A DNA stretch of 64,000 nt, from positions 4,081,001 to 4,145,000 of the forward strand of contig OZ014421.1 in NCBI GenBank assembly GCA_963965975.1. The letters are read 5' to 3'. Every line of letters starts with the position of its first letter. The first letter of the stretch is position 1. The DNA comes from Xestospongia bergquistia. Lineage: Eukaryota; Porifera; Demospongiae; Haplosclerida; Petrosiidae. The translations under genes and the position numbers were made by a program. Shown here in pieces: positions 44,870 to 57,419 of the stretch. The notes beneath the pieces were generated by a model. The model was not told where the DNA came from. It saw only the letters and a program-made list of their open reading frames with translations, and made no database searches.

Positions 44870-47860
44870 GCTTGTAACCCTAAATTGTCAGTTCTTTAAC
44901 ATGTACATATACACATACACATCCAATGTAACCCTGATCTCTTTGTCTTGTCAGTCCTATAACATGTACATAGACTCATACACCTCCATATAACCCTCGT
45001 CACTTTGTCTTATGAGTAATATAACATGTACATAGACACATACACATCCTACGTAACCCTGATCTCTTTGTCTTGTCAGTCATATGACATGTACATACAC
45101 ACATACACATCCTATGTAACCCTGATCACTTTGTATTGTCAGTCCTATAACAGGTACATATACACATACACATCCTATGTATCACTCATCTGTTTGTCTT
45201 GTCAGTTCTATAACATATACATATACACATACAAAGTTAAGGAACCTTAACTTGTCAATACTATATCATGTACATATACACATACACATCCTATTTAACA
45301 CCCATCTCTTTGTCTTGTCAGTCCTACAACACATACATAGACACACACACAAACTATGTAACCCTGATCTCTTTGTCTTGTCATTCATATGACATGTACA
45401 TATACACATACACATCCAATGTAACCCTGATATCTTCTTCTTGTCAGTTCTATAACATGTATATATACACATACACATCCTATGTAACCCTGATCTCTTT
45501 GTCTTGTCAGTCCTATAACAAGTATATATACACATAAACATCTTATGTAACCGTAACTTGTCAGTCCTACAACATGTACATATTCACATACACATCCTAT
45601 GTAAACCTCATCTCTTTGTCTTTTCAGTCCTATAACATGTACATAGACACATACACATGTATGTAACCCTGATCTCTTTGTCTTGTAAGTCGTATAACAT
45701 GAACATATACACATACAAATCCTATGTAACCTTAACTTGTCAGTTCTATAACATGTACATATACACATACACATCCTATGTAACCCTAACTTGTCAATCC
45801 TATAACATATACATATACACTTACACAACCCTCATCTCTTTGTCTTGTCAGTCTTATCACATGTACATATACACATACACATCCTATGTAACCCTCATCT
45901 CATTGTCTTCTATGTCCTATAACATGTACATATACACATAAACATCGTATGTAACCCTCATCTCATTGTCTTCTATGTCCTATAACATGTACATATACAC
46001 ATAAACATCCTATGTAACCATGATCTCTTTGTCTTGTCAGTCATATGACATGTACATATACATACATATCCAATGTATCCCTGATCTCTTTGTTCTCTCA
46101 GTTCTATAACATGTACATATACACATAAACATATTATATAACCCTCATCTCTTTGTTTTGTCAGTCCTATGACAAGTACATATACACATACACATCCTAT
46201 GTAACCCTAATTTGTCAATCCTATAACATGTACATATACACATACACATCCTACGTAACCCTCATCTCTTTGTCTTCTCAGTCCTATAACATGTACATAT
46301 TCACATACACATCCTATGTAACCCTCATCTCTTTGTCTTGTCAATCCTATAACATTTACATATGCACTTACACATCTTATGTAACCCTCATCTCTTTGTC
46401 TGGTCAGTCCTATTACATGTACATACACACATGAACATGTCTATAACCCTGATCTCTTTATCTTGTCAGTCCTATAACTTGTACATATAAACATACACAG
46501 CCAATTAACCCTAACTTGTGAATCCTATAACATGTACATATGCACATACACATCCTATGTAACCCTAACTTGTCAATTGTGTAATATGTACATATAAACA
46601 TACACATCCTATGTAACCCTGATCTCTTCGTATTGTCAGTCCTTTAACATATACATATACACATACACATCCTATGTAACAATCATCTGTTTATCTTCGC
46701 ACATACACATTCTATGTAACCTTCATCTTTTTGTCTTGTCTGTCCTATAACATGTAAATATACATATACACATCCTATGTAACCCTAACTTGTCAGATCT
46801 ATAACATGTACATATACACATACACATCCTATGTAACCCTCATCTCTTTGAGTTGTCAGTCCTATGACATATACATCCTATGTAACCCTTATTTCTTTGT
46901 CTTGTCAGTCCTATAACATGTACATATACACATACACATCCTATGTAACCCTGATTTCTTTGTCTTGACATGTACATATACATATACACATCCTATGTAA
47001 CCTTGATCTCTTTGTCTTGTAAGTCCTATACCATGTACATATACACATACACATCCTATGTAACCTTAACTTGTCAATCCTATAACATGTACATATACAT
47101 ATACACATCCTTTGTCTTGTCAGACCTATAACATGTACATATACACATAAATCATCCTATGTAACACTCATTTGTTTCTTTTGTCAGCTCTATAACATAT
47201 ACATATACACCTACACAGCCTATGTAACCCTAACTTGTCAATACTATAACATGTAGATATACACATACACATCCTATGTAACCCTCATCTCTTTGTCTTG
47301 TCAAGCCTATAACATGCACATAGACAGATACACATCCTATGTAACCCTGATCTCTTTGTCTTGTCAGTTCTATAACATGTACATAGACTCATACACATGT
47401 ATGTAACCCTGATCACTTTGTCTTGTCAGTCCTATAAAATGTAGATATAGACATACACATCCTATGTAACACTGATTTCTTTGTCTTGTCAGTCCTATAA
47501 CATGTACATATACACATACATCCTATGTAACACTCATCTGTTTGTCTTGTCAGTTCTATAACATATGCATATACACATACACAGCCTACGTAACCCTAAC
47601 TTGTCAATAGTATAACATGTACATATACACATACACATCCTATGTAACCCTCATCTCTTTGTCTTGTCAGGTCTATAACATGTACATAGACAGATACACA
47701 TCCTATGTAACCCTGATCTCTTTGTCTTGTCAGTCCTATAACATGTACATATACAGATACACATCTTATGTAATCCTGATCTCTTTGTCATATCAGTTCT
47801 ATTACATGTACATATTCACATACACATCCTATGTAACCCTCATCTCTTTGGTTTTCTACA
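44870..47860 (+). repeat. Large minisatellite, 63 and 54 bp units, about 50 copies
   Basis: The long unit is CCTATAACATGTACATATAC, ACATACACATCCTATGTAAC, CCTGATCTCTTTGTCTTGTC, AGT (63 bp). The short unit lacks 9 bp in the CTGATCTCTTTGTC part and reads CCTAACTTGTCAAT at its end (54 bp). Both lengths are multiples of three, so long frames arise on both strands. The plus frame repeats the pattern SYNMYIYTYTSYVTLISLSC. Copies differ by scattered substitutions and small deletions, which set stops every few hundred bases. I read it as a non-coding minisatellite. A truncated last unit lies at 47830-47860. Confidence 0.95.
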
Positions 47861-48060
47861 GTACCTGAGTTATAACAGATTTCTTGTGCCCAGATTAATG
47901 TGAGCTATTATATACAAATGTATTTAAAATATATCACTTACTTCTTAGGACTAGCCACATGCTTGTATTTTGTTGCTGTAGTTTAATCTAGTTAAGAGTC
48001 TCTGGTGATTAAAATCACTAAATTTACAAACTATCAAGTCTAAAAACAAACATAACTAAT
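47850..48060. repeat. Dispersed repeat (partner 57095-57310)
   Basis: Shares with 57095-57310 the blocks GAGTTATAACA, TGAGCTATTATATACAAATG, ATCACTTACTTCTTAGGACT, CTTGTAT, GTTGCTGTAGTTTAATCTAG and TAAATTTACAA, in the same order and orientation. A short tail (GATAAATAAACATGCAGA) also recurs near 63040. Confidence 0.85.
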
Positions 48061-48754
48061 AACTTTGGTTGACCTGTGTGATAAATAAACATGCAGACAT
48101 ATAACCAAAATAATATTTTTCTTACATGTTAAGAGCATGTGTTAGTGGTACACAAAGCGTGTTCAACATCTCTCACTTAACCTCATTAGCATAACCTTGC
48201 TGACTAATTTCTGACAGTTCTCTAGTAGAGCTGCTGTTGTCTGGTAAGACCAATACTTGGCTATTTCATATGCCATCATCTTTCTAGACAAACCCTTGTT
48301 CTTGTTCTCTCATTAGCTTCTGTACAACATTACGATAAGTCTATTAACTCCTGTTTTAGGTGAGCTATTATACACAGATGTACTTACAATTATAATCAAT
48401 CACTGTGGACTGGGAATAAGACTACTCATCCACAATGTACTTGTGATCTTACAGCTGAATAGACTAGGTCAGTTTTGACATTCATCATATCCTTTTAAAC
48501 AAGAACAATCAGATAACCTCTTGTCCAAGTTGATATTCTATGACTCAGGTGGGAACTTCATAGGTCAAATTAAAAGTACTTGTCAAACTTTGTCCTCTTT
48601 GTACCGCCAAAAAGTATCTAGAATTAGTAACGAACATCTTGCTACTGTTTGCTGAGTCTTTATAGTGGTATGAAGATAACTTTGAAGTTTGAGAGAGCAG
48701 TTGTGGTTGTCTGTAAGTATCAACTATCAAGTGTTATGTTTTATCAATAAAGTT
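48061..48754. other. Spacer, no gene recognised
   Basis: No recognisable exon or array. TGAGCTATTATACAC at about 48361 echoes the dispersed repeat just upstream. Confidence 0.5.
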
Positions 48755-50890
48755 TCCAGCATGGCAGGGTTTTTCACAGGATCTTGTTGAAAAGGTCCAA
48801 GAGGCAATAAGAATTCTTGTGTCAATTCCCTTGCCTACACGATCATCAGTATCTCAAGGCCATATCCCTAGCTCTGGTGAGACTAGATTGTGTGTGTATA
48901 CTGTACATGCATGCCACATGTATCTACTGGACAAGCGACCATGTAAACGTGCAGTGAGGACATGGACGCACAAATTTGTTAGTTTAAGTCGTTGTGCTCA
49001 AGATATCATACCAACAACTGATACAGAGAAAGATGCCTTGTTGGAAGCTGGGCTTGGGGAAAAGAAGATTGTTGTTGAAAATGTTGATTGCTCAGGGGAA
49101 GAGTTTCGTGAGTTATTGGATGCAGCATTTCCAAAATTAAAATTCCAAAGTTTTTAGAACCACTCTCGTCTATGTGCTTAACCTCACCAAGAACTTTACA
49201 AGAAAGAATTGGTAACTCTAGAACATACATTGTTCCATTACAGAGAGATTTAGACTTGACACCCTGCCATCTTCCACCTGGGGTAAGGCTTGCAGATTAA
49301 CATATTTATCATACATGTACATATAACCTGTGGAGAAGTGCATATCATGTGTTAAAGACATTCCTGTTACAATGTTATGTCACCGTTTGTCACCATTTAT
49401 CATGTATAAAGTCAAGGTGAGATGTCTGCTATGCTTATGGCTTGAGTTGATTGTGTGTCATTGTAGAAGAGGGCTACAGGAGGATATGCAACAGTCAAGC
49501 GATGAGGATTTTGACCTACTCCCACCAACCTTTGTTCATCCTCCACATCCTTCCATGTCATAAAGTAGTGTTGAGCTTCTTAATGAAGAGTCTGATATAG
49601 AAATTGAAGAGACAGAAGATGCAATTGTCACACGTGTGCTTGAGCAAAGCATTAGAGAATGTGATGAAGTTGGCAGGTATGTATCTTAGTTAATGCTTTT
49701 ACACCTCTCTTGTCTCTGTAGTCATTCAATGGAAGATATCATATGAAGGTTGTCCAGAAAAATGGAGCATTATGATGAATTTTTAATAAAAGTTGACATA
49801 GAATTTGTACTTGCAGACTGTTTTAAAATTGTCAACAATTGTGACTTTTCTCCCACTAAACTTATCAAAGTATGCAAAAGTTGTATTTTCATATATACAG
49901 GACTTTTGTTGATAGGTTATCTTCAAAGGAGAACAGCGTGAAGATGGTGGAGGGATGGGAAGAGAACTTTGGTGACTTTTCTCGTTACAGCTTAAGGAAT
50001 ATTACTTTGAGGGGAAAGAAAATAAAAAGTACTTTGACATGACATTCTCGGTCTTCAGGTATATAATGTATGAAAATATTTGAATGATGTCTGTTACTAC
50101 TAATAATTTTCTTTCAACTCCATTTATAAACAAATGTTTTTTTAACAAAATTGGCTGTTTCATCTCTGTATCTCTTAGTCAAGGAGGATCAGGCTTTCCT
50201 TATATCTGTAAAGGGGTTTATGAATAAATTTGTGGCAAAGAGCTTAACAAAATCACTATTGACTACACTATTATACCTGATTATGACATCAAGTATTAGT
50301 AAGCAAGGTAAACAAGTCATGATGACAACATTATAGTTACATCTAACTGAAGATTGTATTAGCTGAGACTTACTGAACTAATCTAATTCAGTTGTGTAGT
50401 TACTTTATTTTATATGTTAAAAAGAATCACAGTACTGTTCTTACCATGAAACTTTATAATTGGTTTATAATTTCCTAGCTATAAGCAGTTAGGGAGAACT
50501 TTTCCTGTTTCTGTTATCAATAAACTTCTTAATTGTTGTCTTAGATGATAGATGCTGTCAGCAATGAGCAGATTCAAGTCCTATTGATGGATGTGATAGA
50601 AATACTGTCACACTGTGGGTTCAACAAGAGTCGCACAACATTAACACTTGAAGATCGTTCTACTTTAGTCCATAGTATCACAATGTACTATACAATACTT
50701 TGATCAAAAGCTGAGTTTGATCAACTATAGAATGGACTTCAAACTCTTGGTGTGGCAGATACTATGAAGTCTCACCCAAATAGTTTAGAATCTCTCTTCA
50801 CTGTTCCTTCACATCCTACTGAATTGACTTCAGATATTAGTTGGATAGAAAAGTCTATAGTACCTGTAATCTGTTGTAATAATATTACAA
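48755..50890 (+). pseudogene. HECT-type E3 ubiquitin ligase gene relic
   Basis: The N-terminal region reads FSQDLVEKVQEAIRILVSIP, VRTWTHKFVSLSRCAQDIIP, ALLEAGLGEKKIVVENVDCS and GEEFRELLDAAFPKL. I recognise this as the front part of a lineage-expanded HECT family (G2E3-like in cnidarians and sponges). An acidic stretch with EESDIEIEETEDAIV follows. The HECT domain starts VIFKGEQREDGGGMGRELW and then a stop, with YYFEGKENKKYFDM. Then come IGCFISVSLSQGGSGFPYIC with a stop after VYE, CGKELNKITIDYTIIPDYDI, and near 50560-50890 LLMDVIEILSHCGFNKSRTT and TLGVADTMKSHPNSLESLFT. The C-lobe with the catalytic Cys is absent here. Several stops and frame changes make it inactive. Confidence 0.85.
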
Positions 50891-51019
50891 CAGATAAATA
50901 AAGTATGATAGATGTCTTGACCTAAAAGACCATGTAGCTAGGGACGATTACTTCTAGTGTATGTAGAAGAAATGGTAGATGTAAAGTGAAGTAGAGGTAC
51001 AAGTAGAAGTTGTTTGTTT

Positions 51020-53391
51020 ATTTTGGCAGGATCATCTATTGTGTCCAGATTGTCCACACATGCCACAAATACGTCTACGTGGAATTAGTTCTTAAGCAGT
51101 TGATCCATCGTTCTCTTCATTTACTACTGGTTCTGGAGATGGGCACGGTGTTGATGGCCGGGGAACAAGTGAGAAAGGACATGTCATATCTTTGCTTGCA
51201 TCTTGACAATACTCTCATATCTTTCTGAAGAGATACCATTGTCTCCCAGGTGTGAGACCACGTGTTAATAGTAACGGCATATGGCCTGAGTCTGGAAGTT
51301 CAGATGAGTTACATATAATGTTTAATTTTATTAGAGGTTCATCTTTGGCTTCTTTTACTAGTAACTCATCAGGGTTTGTACTCAAGATCATGAAGTGATG
51401 AAACTTCTTTACAGATGTGATGCGGTTAAATGAAGGAGTTAGAAAACCTGTCTAATCATGAGTTCGAACTATAATATCTTCATTGTCATGACCGATCAAT
51501 TGGGCAGAGTTAACAGTAGCTGATTGCTCAACGACATTTACGATATCTTGGAGACAACCAACTTCTGTTCTCCAAAAATGTTGCTTGAGGAGCTCAATAC
51601 ACCAATCAGGAGATAATTTTGTGTGTCCTGCTGGCAAAAAGGACAAGGTGATGCACTGGTTTAAACCAACTCTCCAAATAAGGTACTGAAGTAGGGATAA
51701 TGTGCTAACTCAGCAATAATGTTATGACATGATTTACCTTAACCATTGCATTATTTTTTTTTGACCACAACAATTTTCTGCATTTAGGTGTAGCCTTGCA
51801 GCATGAAGGCCATTATTCTCTAAATAAAAGTGAATCATCCTGATTACACTGTTTGCTCCTTTCCCTGTATCAAAGGCCTTGTTGATTAAAAAATTTATTT
51901 GATGAGGAATGGCCTCACAGCAAACACCAAATATACCACATTTTCATGGCATTAAAAAATAGATCAGCCCTGGTTGTAAAAAAATGATAATGAACCTACA
52001 AGCAATAATGTTTGTTGATTAATAATCATAATCATGTTTGCATACCTGTTGAGCATAGTCAAAATTGTAATGAGCATTAATATTTAACTCCATTAGAGGT
52101 CTTGAGATTGGTGGAGTGAATGTGCCATCTACTGTAAATAAATCTTTTAACATAGAGCTAGTTTCTTTCAGGATTGTCTGGTAATAATGTCTTTCTTTTC
52201 TAACAAGGTCTACATGTACTTTGGCCTTTTCTAAGACCTTAAGGAAGCATGTAAGTTAACATTTTATAATATTATTACTCCTTACTTCTGTCTGTTTGGC
52301 TGGTGGTGTATTTAGGCTTCTTACAATAGCAGAGCTATATTTTTGACATTGCCAACACAGGTCTGTCATTGGTTTAGTTATGACAATGTGAGGAAGGTAT
52401 CGTCACCACATACTATAAAAAGTTGTTTCAGACACAAGTCTTAACATTGATGTTGCATTGGCTTTAACGTATTTAATATACACTGCCCTTTTTGATGTGC
52501 TAGATGGTAAGAGTTGTATACTGCATTTCTTATAACCTGGTATTCGACCAGGTAGTAAGATTGAATTGGCTTCTGAAAAATTTTGTATATAAGTTATTAC
52601 TCGTGTCACTTCCTCAGGAGTGAATGCGTGATGTGGCTCTCTTCCAGTGTTAATGTGTTTTCTAACAATAATAATTACAATGGTATTTCTTATTGAATAG
52701 TTTACCTTGCTCTAATTCCATCCTTTAGGTATGATTGCTTTATGTCTTATAATCTGTGTTTACCAATGCCATGTAAAAACAGGAAGGTCTTTTTACATAT
52801 CTGTAGAGTGTCGTTACATATTATTGTTATTATGTTTAGTTATACCTTGAGTCCATTGTGCATTTCCTTTGGAAGATGTCTCAAGCCTGAAGTTAAGTTT
52901 CCTCCCAGTGTGGTAGCTAGAAGGTGACCCATTATTAAAAGGTCCATTTCTTAATTCAGCCATATCATTTCTTATGGCCCTGTAGTGTGTCTCGGTAAAC
53001 TGTTCAGAGGATTTAGCTTGACACCCACACCCCTCATTGAAGAAAGTTTTACATACAGTCTCCTCTTCAATATCTATAAGTCTCTGACTAACCCCTACTT
53101 CTGTTTCAGATCTCGGTCTTCATTCACTTCTACTTCCATTCCAATGTCAATTATGTCATCCGTTTCTAAACCATTGTTATCTTTATTATACTCTGTTGTT
53201 ATTAATAAACATAATAAGTAGATTCATAGCAATGTCCTATCAACGTGTGTGAAATACTTACCACATGATAATTCATCATCTCCTTCGAAAAAATAGTCTT
53301 CAATAAGGCTATGAAGGCCTTCATCAAGAGCTAGTGGGATTCTGCCACTGTTAAGCAGCCAAGCGATGGCTTCTTCATCAGAACTGGCCAT
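51020..53391 (-). CDS. Transposase-like protein with C-terminal zinc knuckle, well preserved
   Basis: ATG at 53391 opens exon 1 (53391-53262; MASSDEEAIAWLLNSGRIPL) with a GTAAGT donor. Later exons carry EGCGCQAKSSEQFTETHYRA, KKTFLFLHGIGKHRL, NSILLPGRIPGYKKCSIQLL, VITKPMTDLCWQCQKYSSA, HVDLVRKERHYYQTILKE, NAHYNFDYAQQ, CCEAIPHQINFLINKAFDTG, HLNAENCCGQKK and SFLPAGHTKLSPDWCIELLK. Near 51050 the frame reads RRICGMCGQSGHNR, a CxxCxxxGHN zinc knuckle common in transposases. This motif order marks a widespread invertebrate repeat-borne family. The NAENC motif (NADNC in relatives) may hold a catalytic Asp changed to Glu. About four stops and one shift (TAG after VRTHD, TAA after YSMW) suggest recent decay. 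Mechanism unknown. Confidence 0.65.
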
Positions 53392-53679
53392 TTTAAATTT
53401 GTTTACATGTAATGGTTGCCATCACAACGTCTACGTAATAGTCGCAACACGGGCCCCATACACTATCTATGAGCGAAAAGTTTTCTCTCATTTCTCAACT
53501 TACATGATAAAAAGTAGTTCAAATTTGATCTTAAATGAATGATAAACCTTCATTTAACAATATTATAGGACAAAATAAATTTCCATAAAATTTTTATTTC
53601 TGTATGTTTTTGTGTATACTGGAAATGTACGAAATTCGCTAAATGACTGGTTTTCTCATATCGGGTCACATATGTTTGC

Positions 53680-53815
53680 TAATAGTGAGTATTAACTCTC
53701 TGTTTCAAAACTGAGTTCACTACTCTGAGAATTCAAGTTATAGATAGGAGAAAGAAAAGGCAACGTACATACTTTTTGGTGACTATTTAGAGGATTGCAA
53801 AAGTAAATAGTCCTA
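53680..53815. repeat. Dispersed repeat (partner 22350-22480)
   Basis: Same blocks and orientation as 22350-22480, including CATACTTTTTGGTGACTATT. At both sites HECT-family sequence lies upstream, immediately at 22.2 kb and about 3 kb away here, so it may be HECT-gene flank. Confidence 0.7.
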
Positions 53816-53984
53816 AATAAAGACAGCCTTTTATTGTATGCAATTACCAATAATGTCAATGCCTGCTCATGATGGGGTTGTCCTTGTGGTTTAGATGTCA
53901 CTAAGTAAGTATATAGTTTTTAGCCTTCATTGTCTTAGTGGTTTCTTTGATATCATTCATTAGTTACTTTCTGTAAACATTCAC

Positions 53985-54150
53985 TAAGATTAGTTATAAA
54001 ATTTGTATACACTGTTTATACAATTTCACATTCCTTACATATGGGAGTAATGTGAAAGTTTTCTTCAAGGACATTCTGATGGTTCATCAGCAGTTCCTCC
54101 ACTTGGGTTTGATATAGATCCAACTCTGTCCTTCAACCACAATGCAGTCT
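53985..54150 (-). repeat. 3' fragment of the integrase-core element
   Basis: On the minus strand it holds TGTCCTTGAAGAAAACTTTC, ACATTACTCCCATATGTAAG, and AACAGTGTATACAAATTTTA, matching the end of copy 2 at 29670-29760. It sits directly against the truncated 3' LTR of the gypsy element at 54155. Confidence 0.85.
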
Positions 54151-54154
54151 ATCG

Positions 54155-54238
54155 AATTTACAGTAAAGATACTAACTAACATAATTACAAACAAAACGTA
54201 AGTGTTAAAGACTTTAAAAGAGTAGAAAGGATATCACA
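54155..54238 (-). repeat. Truncated 3' LTR of element E (84 bp)
   Basis: Starts TGTGATATCCTTTCTAC on the minus strand and matches the 5' LTR up to TCTTTACTG(..)TAAATT, then breaks into the integrase-core 3' fragment. Confidence 0.85.
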
Positions 54239-55411
54239 TTCCCCTATTAAGTGTGATAGTCCTGGTTGACATCTTAAAGGAGGATGTCGACTTGACCTTA
54301 ATGGGTAGCGACATTCTTGAACAGGTTCTTGTTGAACGACTGGTGTAGGTTCAAAATGATCAGCCCTTGGTGTTGGAAACAAATCAAATTCCATAATGTC
54401 TTTGGTATAAGGTTGCAAAGGAGAGTTGACAGTAATCACTAAACGAGACTTGATGTGATCAACATGATGGTGAATTATCCTCCCATTTTTTTAAATCTGA
54501 ATTGAATAAGACAGTGGTCCAGTATTGTTCACTATTTCTCCAGGTATCCATTTCTTGACAATAAAGTCCTTGACAATCACAAGTTCACCTTTTACAAAGT
54601 GTCGCTGCTTAACATGTTTATCATGATGAGTTTTCTGGTTGCTCTGTTTTGTATTCACAACAGATTCAATGTTAGGTTTCAATAGATCAAAACACATACG
54701 AAGCTTCTGTTGCAGAAATAATTCTCCATGAGAAATGTTAGTAGTAGGCATGAGGTGTTGATCAATATCCTAGTAAGAACTGTGACAATCGAGTACTGAG
54801 GTTTAGTTCATCTTGAGCACTAGCCTTCATGGCTCTCTTGAAAGTTTGGACAAACCTCTCTGCCAACCCGTTTGTAGAGGGGTGATATGGAGCACTACGA
54901 ATATGCTTAATTCCATTAACTTTCATAAACTCAGCAAATTCTTCAGAGGTGAACTGAGGTTCATTGTCTGATAGTAGTTGTTCTGGAAGACCATACTTCG
55001 CAAAGAGATTCCTGAGTGCTTCAATAGTTTTGATAGAAGTTGTTGAAGGCATTTGAATCACTTCTGGCCATTTTGAGTGTGCATCCACAACTACCAGGAA
55101 CACCTTATCCAGGAAAGGACCTGCAAAATTGACGTGAATTCTTTTCCATGGTATGGTAGGCCAGATCTAACGTTTTTGGATTCTCTGGAGCTGCTAAGTC
55201 ACATATCAGTGAGTATGTAATTGGTCCAATGGAACTGAGGAGAATAGGCACCCTTTTGACATCTGCCACTTCATTTGCTTCGAAGTATAGTAGCACATGA
55301 TCGAGGTATTTTGTGATTGTCTCCACGTCGGAGTTGAATACCTTGAGAGTTCCAAATTGTGTTAAACCAGTAGCCATTGTTTGGTTGAAATCCACAACCC
55401 TCATCACCAAT

Positions 55412-55637
55412 TGTAGTATTTGGTTAATTTGACATAACTTTAATGGATAGAATGAAACTCTAGTGTAAGTAACAACTAAATCCTATTTATACAAAATCAA
55501 AAACAAGAAAGAAAAGAGCTAAGTGACAAAACTATTAACACAATTAGCACCAATTTACGCAGTAAAGATACTAACTAACATAATTACAAAGAAAACTTAA
55601 GTCTTAAAGAGTTTAAAAGAGTTGAAAGGATATCACA
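55412..55637 (-). repeat. 5' LTR of element E (226 bp)
   Basis: TGTGATATC..TACTACA borders, with TATAAATAGG about 150 bp in. It is the same LTR family as 30371-30595. Confidence 0.9.
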
Positions 55638-56785
55638 AGGTGTTGATTAGTAATACATGGAGGTATAGATGGTTATAGCTGAGTTCCAGTTTACTTAAAA
55701 GTAGTCTATAATAACAAAGCTGTGACTGTTTTTAATGCATTCCTGCAAGCTGTTGAGTGTTATGAATTACCATCTCATGTATGTTTGAACTATAGAGGAG
55801 AAAGTGTTCTAGTTGGATGCTTCTGAGAGAGGTCCAGAGAGAGGAAGTTTTGAGAGAGGTCCAGAGAGAGGAAGTTTTATCTGTGGTAGAAATGTCCACA
55901 ACCAAAGAATATAATGTTTATGGAGAGATCTTGAAATTTCAAGGCTGCATTATTTTCTATTACTTCCTATTCTATTCACTGGAAGAAGTTGGTCTATTAG
56001 ATCCAGCTAGTGAAGTTGAAGTATGTGCTTTTTGCTTTGTTTATCGACCAATTTTACAATGTCAAGTGGGGCATGGTGTAATCATTATCTCCGTACAACA
56101 CACAACCGAACACCACATCAGCATGGATTCTTGGAATGGCTCAAGCTTAGGATAGAAACACCAACTAGCAGGGCAGTACAAGGAGTAACTGGAATTACTG
56201 AAGTATGTATATTTTGTATTACTGGAATTACTGAAGTATGTATATTTTGTAATCAGTGTCATGTTATACAATATGTGTGTTAGCTCATGTAATTTACAAA
56301 GCATAATATTAAATATTAGTCATTATTACTATAAATTCTATAACAAACCTTCTTCGTGTATTAGTTTGTATGTAGAGCACCAAATGTTCCCTTATTACAC
56401 AATTTGTTATCATTTTCTCTATTTGACCACACCCAGCAAAGGGTTTTAAATCTATAACATTAGACCATGTGTAGTTAGATTAGCATACAGTTGTGAGGAC
56501 TGTTTTGAAAGAAATGAAAATATTACTTTCAGGCCCTTTTATTTACAGAACTGTGATTATGGGATTGATTGGAGAGGACCAGTGAGTACTGATGATTATA
56601 GTAATATTGCAATTGTGCCTGACCTTCCATCTAATTTCTTAACTGAACATCAAAGAAACTTGTTAACAGAAATAACTTCAACAGTACCCAGACACAACAT
56701 TTGTTGTAGAAGACTACATCTTAGCAAGAACATTTATATTATAAGTTGTTGTGTTAAGAATGATGGTTCACCACTGTAATAAGAA
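55638..56785 (+). mobile_element. Integrase-core element, copy 3 (5' truncated)
   Basis: Starts abruptly against element E's LTR inside the sequence for HGGIDGYS. It continues VTVFNAFLQAVECYELPSHV, a degraded GGEN motif (YRGES), then a 27 bp tandem duplication (GAGAGAGGTCCAGAGAGAGG AAGTTTT). Next come a changed HNQRIE region ([12 protein letters not shown]), CIIFYYFLFYSLEEVGLLDP and ASEVEVCAFCFVYRPI. An exon end at GTATGTAT is followed by an intron shared with copy 1. The last exon reads DYGIDWRGPVSTDDYS and LPSNFLTEHQRN. The catalytic Asp and Glu positions are lost. Confidence 0.82.
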
Positions 56786-57094
56786 CTTGAAGAAATTGTA
56801 AAAGAGTCACAATGTTATCAACCGTAGTCAACGTCAGGTTGATACAAAAGTGATGATATTTGATCCCAAGAAAAATATCATTGATGCTCCAGGTACGAAA
56901 AAGTACTAAGCATTTTGTGGTTGCACAGAATATTTCTGTCATTTTTTGTGTTAGCTCGCTTTGTGAGACCTCAAATTACTTCCGAACTCTCATGTTAGAG
57001 TTAGACACTCGATGATTCGTGGTGTTTTTCACCCATACTTTTTCAGAGCTCTCATGTAAGCGTTAAGTATTTAAGCTGAAATGCATGTTCTTTG
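56786..57094. other. 3' flank of integrase-core copy 3
   Basis: Parallels 26890-27010 for about 120 bp (GTCAGGTTGATACAAAAGTG). The rest shows two copies of AGAxCTCTCATGTxAG(A/C)GTTA(A/G), about 64 bp apart, and nothing coding. Confidence 0.5.
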
Positions 57095-57310
57095 GTCTTC
57101 TACACTACCAGAGTTATAACAAATTTCTTGTCCCCAGATTAAGGTGAGCTATTATATACAAATGTATTTAAAATTAATCACTTACTTCTTAGGACTATCC
57201 ATATGCTTGTATCTTGTTGCTGTAGTTTAATCTAGGTAAGAGTCTCAGATGATTAAAATTACTAAATTTACAAGCTATCAAGCCTAAAAACACACGTAAC
57301 TAGTTGCAGA
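57095..57310. repeat. Dispersed repeat (partner 47850-48060)
   Basis: Same block order as 47850-48060, followed by GCAGAATTACCATATAC, which also occurs at about 63058. The three sites probably carry one repeat family. Confidence 0.85.
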
Positions 57311-57419
57311 ATTACCATATACTACAAGATTTTGTTTTATTAATGGCATTTCAATTTTCTCCCTTAGTTATGTCTGTCAATGTTGTTTATAACAATAACA
57401 TTTAAAATAATTTGTGAGT

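Larger units (their letters stand above)
54155..55637 (-). mobile_element. Ty3/gypsy element E with gag-to-integrase deletion
   Basis: Reads right to left. The 5' LTR is 55637-55412, followed by ATTGGTGATGAGGG (primer-binding region). Gag starts MATGLTQFGTLKVFNSDVET and runs to ENPKTLDLAYHT, then fuses to integrase at KRIHVNFAGPFLDKVFLVVV in a shifted frame. Integrase carries VVVDAHSKWPEVIQMPS (first Asp), EQLLSDNEPQFTSEE (second Asp) and STNGLAERFVQTFKRAM (Glu region), then SHGELFLQQKLRMCFDLLK and a chromodomain-free tail. A truncated 3' LTR (54238-54155) ends the element. Protease, reverse transcriptase and RNase H are all missing, so the copy could move only with help in trans. Confidence 0.9.

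Noticed and set aside
44870..47860. CRISPR-like array or a tyrosine-rich repeat protein
   Set aside because: Units are contiguous without unique spacers, and frames on both strands are broken by stops every few units. A minisatellite explains it.
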